64,000 nt of DNA from Candidatus Thiodiazotropha endoloripes (lineage in GTDB: Bacteria; Pseudomonadota; Gammaproteobacteria; Chromatiales; Chromatiaceae): the NCBI RefSeq assembly GCF_001708965.1, contig NZ_LVJW01000003.1:1-64000 (forward strand). The letters are read 5' to 3'. The first letter of the stretch is position 1; each line of letters begins with the position of its first letter. The position numbers were made by a program, and so were the translations under genes. Shown here in pieces: positions 61,168-64,000 of the stretch. The notes below the pieces were generated by a model. It ran no database searches, was not told where the DNA came from, and worked only from the letters and a program-made list of their open reading frames with translations.

Positions 61168-63339
61168 ATGAGCAACCCTTTAGGCATCATAGAGAAAGAT
61201 CAGGATACACCCCGTTTTCTGATCAGTGATCTGTGTGCCTATCTGGAGGAGTATCTCTCCCCGGATCATATCCGCGAAGTCTATCGTGCCTATCTGTTTG
61301 GTGCCGAGGCTCATGTCGGCCAACATCGAAAAACCGGTGAACCCTATATCTATCATCCGGTTGCTGTGGCACGCATCCTCGCCACCATGCGTATGGATTA
61401 CAAATGTCTGATGGCTGCGATTCTGCATGATGTGATTGAGGATACTCCCACCGCCAAAGAGCAGCTGGCCGATACCTTCGATGCGGAGATCGCCGAATTG
61501 GTGGATGGGGTCAGTAAACTCTCCAAGATCGATTTCAACTCCCAGGCGGAGGCCCAGGCTGCGAGTCTGCGCAAGATGCTGCTGGCGATGACCAAGGATA
61601 TCCGGGTCATTCTCATCAAGCTGGCAGACCGCTTACATAACATGCGAACCCTTGGGGTGATGCGACCGGACAAATCGCGCCGGATCGCCAAGGAGACTCT
61701 GGATATCTTCGCTCCCATCGCCAACCGGCTGGGCATCAACAGCATGCGGCTCGAACTGGAAGAGTTGGGCTTTGCCGCCTATTGGCCGATGCGCTACCGG
61801 GCGCTTAAGGGAGCGGTTGCGGATGCCCGTGGCCACCATCGGGAGCTGATTGAAAATGTCGAGAAGGCGCTCAGTACCCGTCTTCAACAGGAGGACTTTC
61901 AGGGTGAAGTCAACGGCCGACAAAAGCATCTCTACAGCATCTACAAAAAGATGGTGGAGAAGAAACTCAGCTTCTCCGAGGTGGTCGATGTCTTTGCCTT
62001 CCGCATCGTCGTCGATCGGGTGGATACCTGCTATCGGGTACTTGGGGTGGTGCACAATCTCTATAAACCGATGCCCGGCCGATTCAAGGACTATATTGCA
62101 ATACCAAAGGCGAATGGCTATCAGTCTCTGCATACGGTGCTGTTTGGTCCCCAGGGTATTCCGATCGAGATCCAGATCCGCACCGAAGAGATGGATAAGC
62201 TGGCGGAATCGGGCATTGCGGCTCACTGGATGTACAAGACAGGGGAAGCCAGTGGTCAGTGGGTAAAATCCCGTGCTTCCGACTGGCTGCAAAACCTGTT
62301 GGAGATGCAGCAGGGTGTTGGCGATTCGATGGAGTTTCTCGAACATGTGAAGGTGGACCTGTTTCCCGATGAGGTCTATGTCTTCACGCCAAGGGGACGC
62401 ATCATGGTGTTACCCAAGGGGGCCACGGTGGTCGATTTTGCCTACAGCGTGCATACCGATGTGGGAAATACCTGTGTGGCGGCTCGGGTCGATCGCCGGC
62501 TTGTACCGTTGCGCACCAGGCTGCATAACGGTCAGACGGTGGAGATCATCAACTCGGAGACTGCAGGGCCTAGTCCCGCCTGGCTCAATTTCGTGGTCAC
62601 CGGTAAGGCGAGGGCCAACATCAGATCCTATCTGAAGAATCTTCAGGACCAGGAGGCGGTCAACCTGGGACGGCGCCTGCTGGAGCGGGAATTGAATCTG
62701 CTGACACTCAAACTGGAGGAGATCGATAAGTCGCAGATCGATCAGGTACTGGAAGAGTTCCGCCTGGAAAATCTGGACTCCCTGCTGGCGGGTATCGCCC
62801 TGGGCAATCATATGCCGCTGTTGGTTGCCCGTCGCCTGGCTGGCGAGGAGATGGTGCCGGCTGGTAGCGAGACTGGCGCTCAGGAGGCTGAGCCTTCCGG
62901 GGTACTGGCGATTCGCGGTACCGAAGGGATGGTGGTCAATTTTGCCAAGTGTTGCTGGCCGATACCCGATGACGCCATTGTCGGTGTCTTCAATCCGGGC
63001 AAGGGGATCGTCATTCATCGTCAGGGCTGTCCCAATCTTGGGGATTACAAGAAGCACGGACACAAATGGATCGAGGCCGAATGGGAGCCCGATGTACAGG
63101 GCGAATTCGCAACCAAGATCAAGGTCGAGTCAGGGAATCAACGAGGGGTTCTCGCCTCCGTGGCCTCAGTGATTTCACAGCAGGAGTCCAATATCGAACA
63201 TGTGGGATCGGAGGAACGGGATGGGCTTTCATCTACGCTGGTGTTTGTCATTACCGTAAAGAATCGTCTGCACCTGGCGAGAATCATGCGCCAGGTCCGT
63301 TCACTTCCCTCTGTGATGCGCATCAGTCGTCTCAAATAG
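61168..63339 (+). CDS. spoT: Bifunctional (p)ppGpp hydrolase/synthetase
   Basis: Start at ATG 61168 after GGAG; an earlier alternative start at 61147 lacks a site. The 723-residue protein has an HD hydrolase domain (HDVIEDTPT near 80-90; KLADRLHNMRTL), a RelA/SpoT synthetase domain (RFKDYIAIPKANGYQSLHT), a TGS domain (about 390-450: VYVFTPRGRIMVLPKGATVVDFAYSVHTDVG) and a C-terminal ACT domain. The intact HD motif supports hydrolase activity. It controls the stringent response in the cytoplasm. Follows rpoZ in the conserved order. Confidence 0.97.
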   Translation: MSNPLGIIEKDQDTPRFLISDLCAYLEEYLSPDHIREVYRAYLFGAEAHVGQHRKTGEPYIYHPVAVARILATMRMDYKCLMAAILHDVIEDTPTAKEQLADTFDAEIAELVDGVSKLSKIDFNSQAEAQAASLRKMLLAMTKDIRVILIKLADRLHNMRTLGVMRPDKSRRIAKETLDIFAPIANRLGINSMRLELEELGFAAYWPMRYRALKGAVADARGHHRELIENVEKALSTRLQQEDFQGEVNGRQKHLYSIYKKMVEKKLSFSEVVDVFAFRIVVDRVDTCYRVLGVVHNLYKPMPGRFKDYIAIPKANGYQSLHTVLFGPQGIPIEIQIRTEEMDKLAESGIAAHWMYKTGEASGQWVKSRASDWLQNLLEMQQGVGDSMEFLEHVKVDLFPDEVYVFTPRGRIMVLPKGATVVDFAYSVHTDVGNTCVAARVDRRLVPLRTRLHNGQTVEIINSETAGPSPAWLNFVVTGKARANIRSYLKNLQDQEAVNLGRRLLERELNLLTLKLEEIDKSQIDQVLEEFRLENLDSLLAGIALGNHMPLLVARRLAGEEMVPAGSETGAQEAEPSGVLAIRGTEGMVVNFAKCCWPIPDDAIVGVFNPGKGIVIHRQGCPNLGDYKKHGHKWIEAEWEPDVQGEFATKIKVESGNQRGVLASVASVISQQESNIEHVGSEERDGLSSTLVFVITVKNRLHLARIMRQVRSLPSVMRISRLK

Positions 63340-63461
63340 CATCAGCAGCAACGATCGATAGGATTTGTTCGAACGCTGCAGATGCTGCAGCATAAAATAG
63401 ACAAGCTATTCATCATCAAAGTGGCCCGGACAGGCCCGATAACACCCAGAGGAGTTACAAC

Positions 63462-63848
63462 ATGAGTCGTGAAATTATCCGCACTGACCAGGCACCACAG
63501 GCAATAGGTACCTATTCCCAGGCGGTGAAGGTGGGGCAGACTGTCTATCTATCGGGACAGATCCCACTGGTTCCGGAGACCATGGAGATGGTTGAAGGTG
63601 ATATCGAACAACAGATAAGACGCGTGTTCGATAACTTGCAGGCGGTGGCAAGAGCGGCCGGCGGAAGCCTCGCCGATGTGGTCAAGCTGAATGTGTTTCT
63701 CACCGATCTGGTTCACTTTCCTGTGGTCAATCAGGTGATGGCCGACTACTTTGCTGAACCCTATCCAGCAAGAGCGGCAATCGGGGTGGCGGCTCTGCCG
63801 AAAGATGCAGGGGTGGAAATGGATGCTATTATGGAGATTGACTCATAG
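63462..63848 (+). CDS. ridA: RidA family enamine/imine deaminase
   Basis: The 128-residue protein shows RidA motifs: [23 protein letters not shown] and [23 protein letters not shown], including the conserved Arg that binds carboxylates. It hydrolyses reactive 2-aminoacrylate-type intermediates. GAGGAG precedes the ATG. Adjacent to spoT, a frequent arrangement. Confidence 0.97.
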   Translation: MSREIIRTDQAPQAIGTYSQAVKVGQTVYLSGQIPLVPETMEMVEGDIEQQIRRVFDNLQAVARAAGGSLADVVKLNVFLTDLVHFPVVNQVMADYFAEPYPARAAIGVAALPKDAGVEMDAIMEIDS

Positions 63849-63906
63849 CGGATAAGCAGTAGACGCTCGTGTTATCAGGCCCTTATAACTGGTTTTTATT
63901 TTTGAT

Positions 63907-64000
63907 ATGAGCGACCAACTCAAGCAGATGATGCAGGTGAATATCAAAGGACGTGCCTTTGTCATCTGCCAATCCCACGGTATCACCGACCCCAGCATCA
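63907..64000 (+). CDS. Possible partial gene running off the window
   Basis: An open frame from ATG 63907 to the window end (31 codons, MSDQLKQMMQVNIKGRAFVI...). No Shine-Dalgarno is obvious. The visible part does not match RecG, the frequent neighbour, and no family could be assigned from so few residues. Confidence 0.3.
   Translation, partial: MSDQLKQMMQVNIKGRAFVICQSHGITDPSI

Overview
The window looks like chromosome from a sulfur-oxidising, denitrifying gammaproteobacterium, probably Chromatiales or Sedimenticolaceae-like. This is inferred from gene content, not from a marker gene. Supporting signs are a sulfur globule protein, a TauE-type permease, DUF302 and TlpA proteins, an NO reductase cluster with a Dnr-type regulator, NnrS, many c-type cytochromes, and gammaproteobacterial housekeeping neighbourhoods (uvrA-MFS-ssb; rpoZ-spoT-ridA).

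Layout. 1-16.9 kb: small membrane protein, PKD/beta-helix lipoprotein, uvrA, YajR-like MFS, ssb, a large SBP-PAS-GGDEF-EAL protein, TauE permease, sulfur globule protein, nnrS (behind a perfect FNR/Dnr box), a small membrane protein and lon. 17.3-30.5 kb: a redox island. A rightward operon encodes a 12-haem cytochrome, a 5-haem NapC/TorC-type cytochrome, an IalB-like protein, a ZnuA-like protein lacking the usual metal-ligand histidines, a rhodanese-like protein without catalytic cysteine, and an ankyrin protein. A convergent leftward operon encodes a class I cytochrome c, DUF302, a TlpA-like thioredoxin and a cytochrome c'-like protein. Next come a small secreted protein, a tri-haem/cytochrome b fusion and an NrfJ-like OB-fold protein. 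30.6-37.2 kb: rsmA, an IS91-type transposase remnant, a haem-motif GGDEF-EAL protein and nhaD. 37.9-45.8 kb: dnr-type regulator, zinc ribbon protein, norC, norB, norE, norF, norQ, a membrane protein, a 4Fe-4S protein and norD. 46.1-64 kb: Ser/Thr kinase, type II glutamine synthetase, glycosyltransferase, a 1.3 kb gene-free stretch, acyltransferase, M1-M28-PDZ peptidase with a TolB-like propeller, a MITE-like element, fatty acid hydroxylase, an EHGGKAM-repeat protein, an MFS/AraC divergent pair, rpoZ, spoT, ridA and a partial ORF.

The strongest unexplained signal is regulatory. The two convergent cytochrome operons each carry a sigma-54-type -24/-12 promoter (17553-17568 plus; 26944-26959 minus), and each has the same 19-bp palindrome ATTGAACGATTCGTTCAAT about 185 bp upstream of the -24 element, identical when read toward its own promoter. 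That geometry fits an enhancer-binding-protein site and suggests that the two operons form one co-induced periplasmic electron-transfer system. No regulator for it is in the window and its substrate is unknown. glnA independently shows a sigma-54 promoter with NtrC-like sites, and norC and nnrS show FNR/Dnr-type palindromes.
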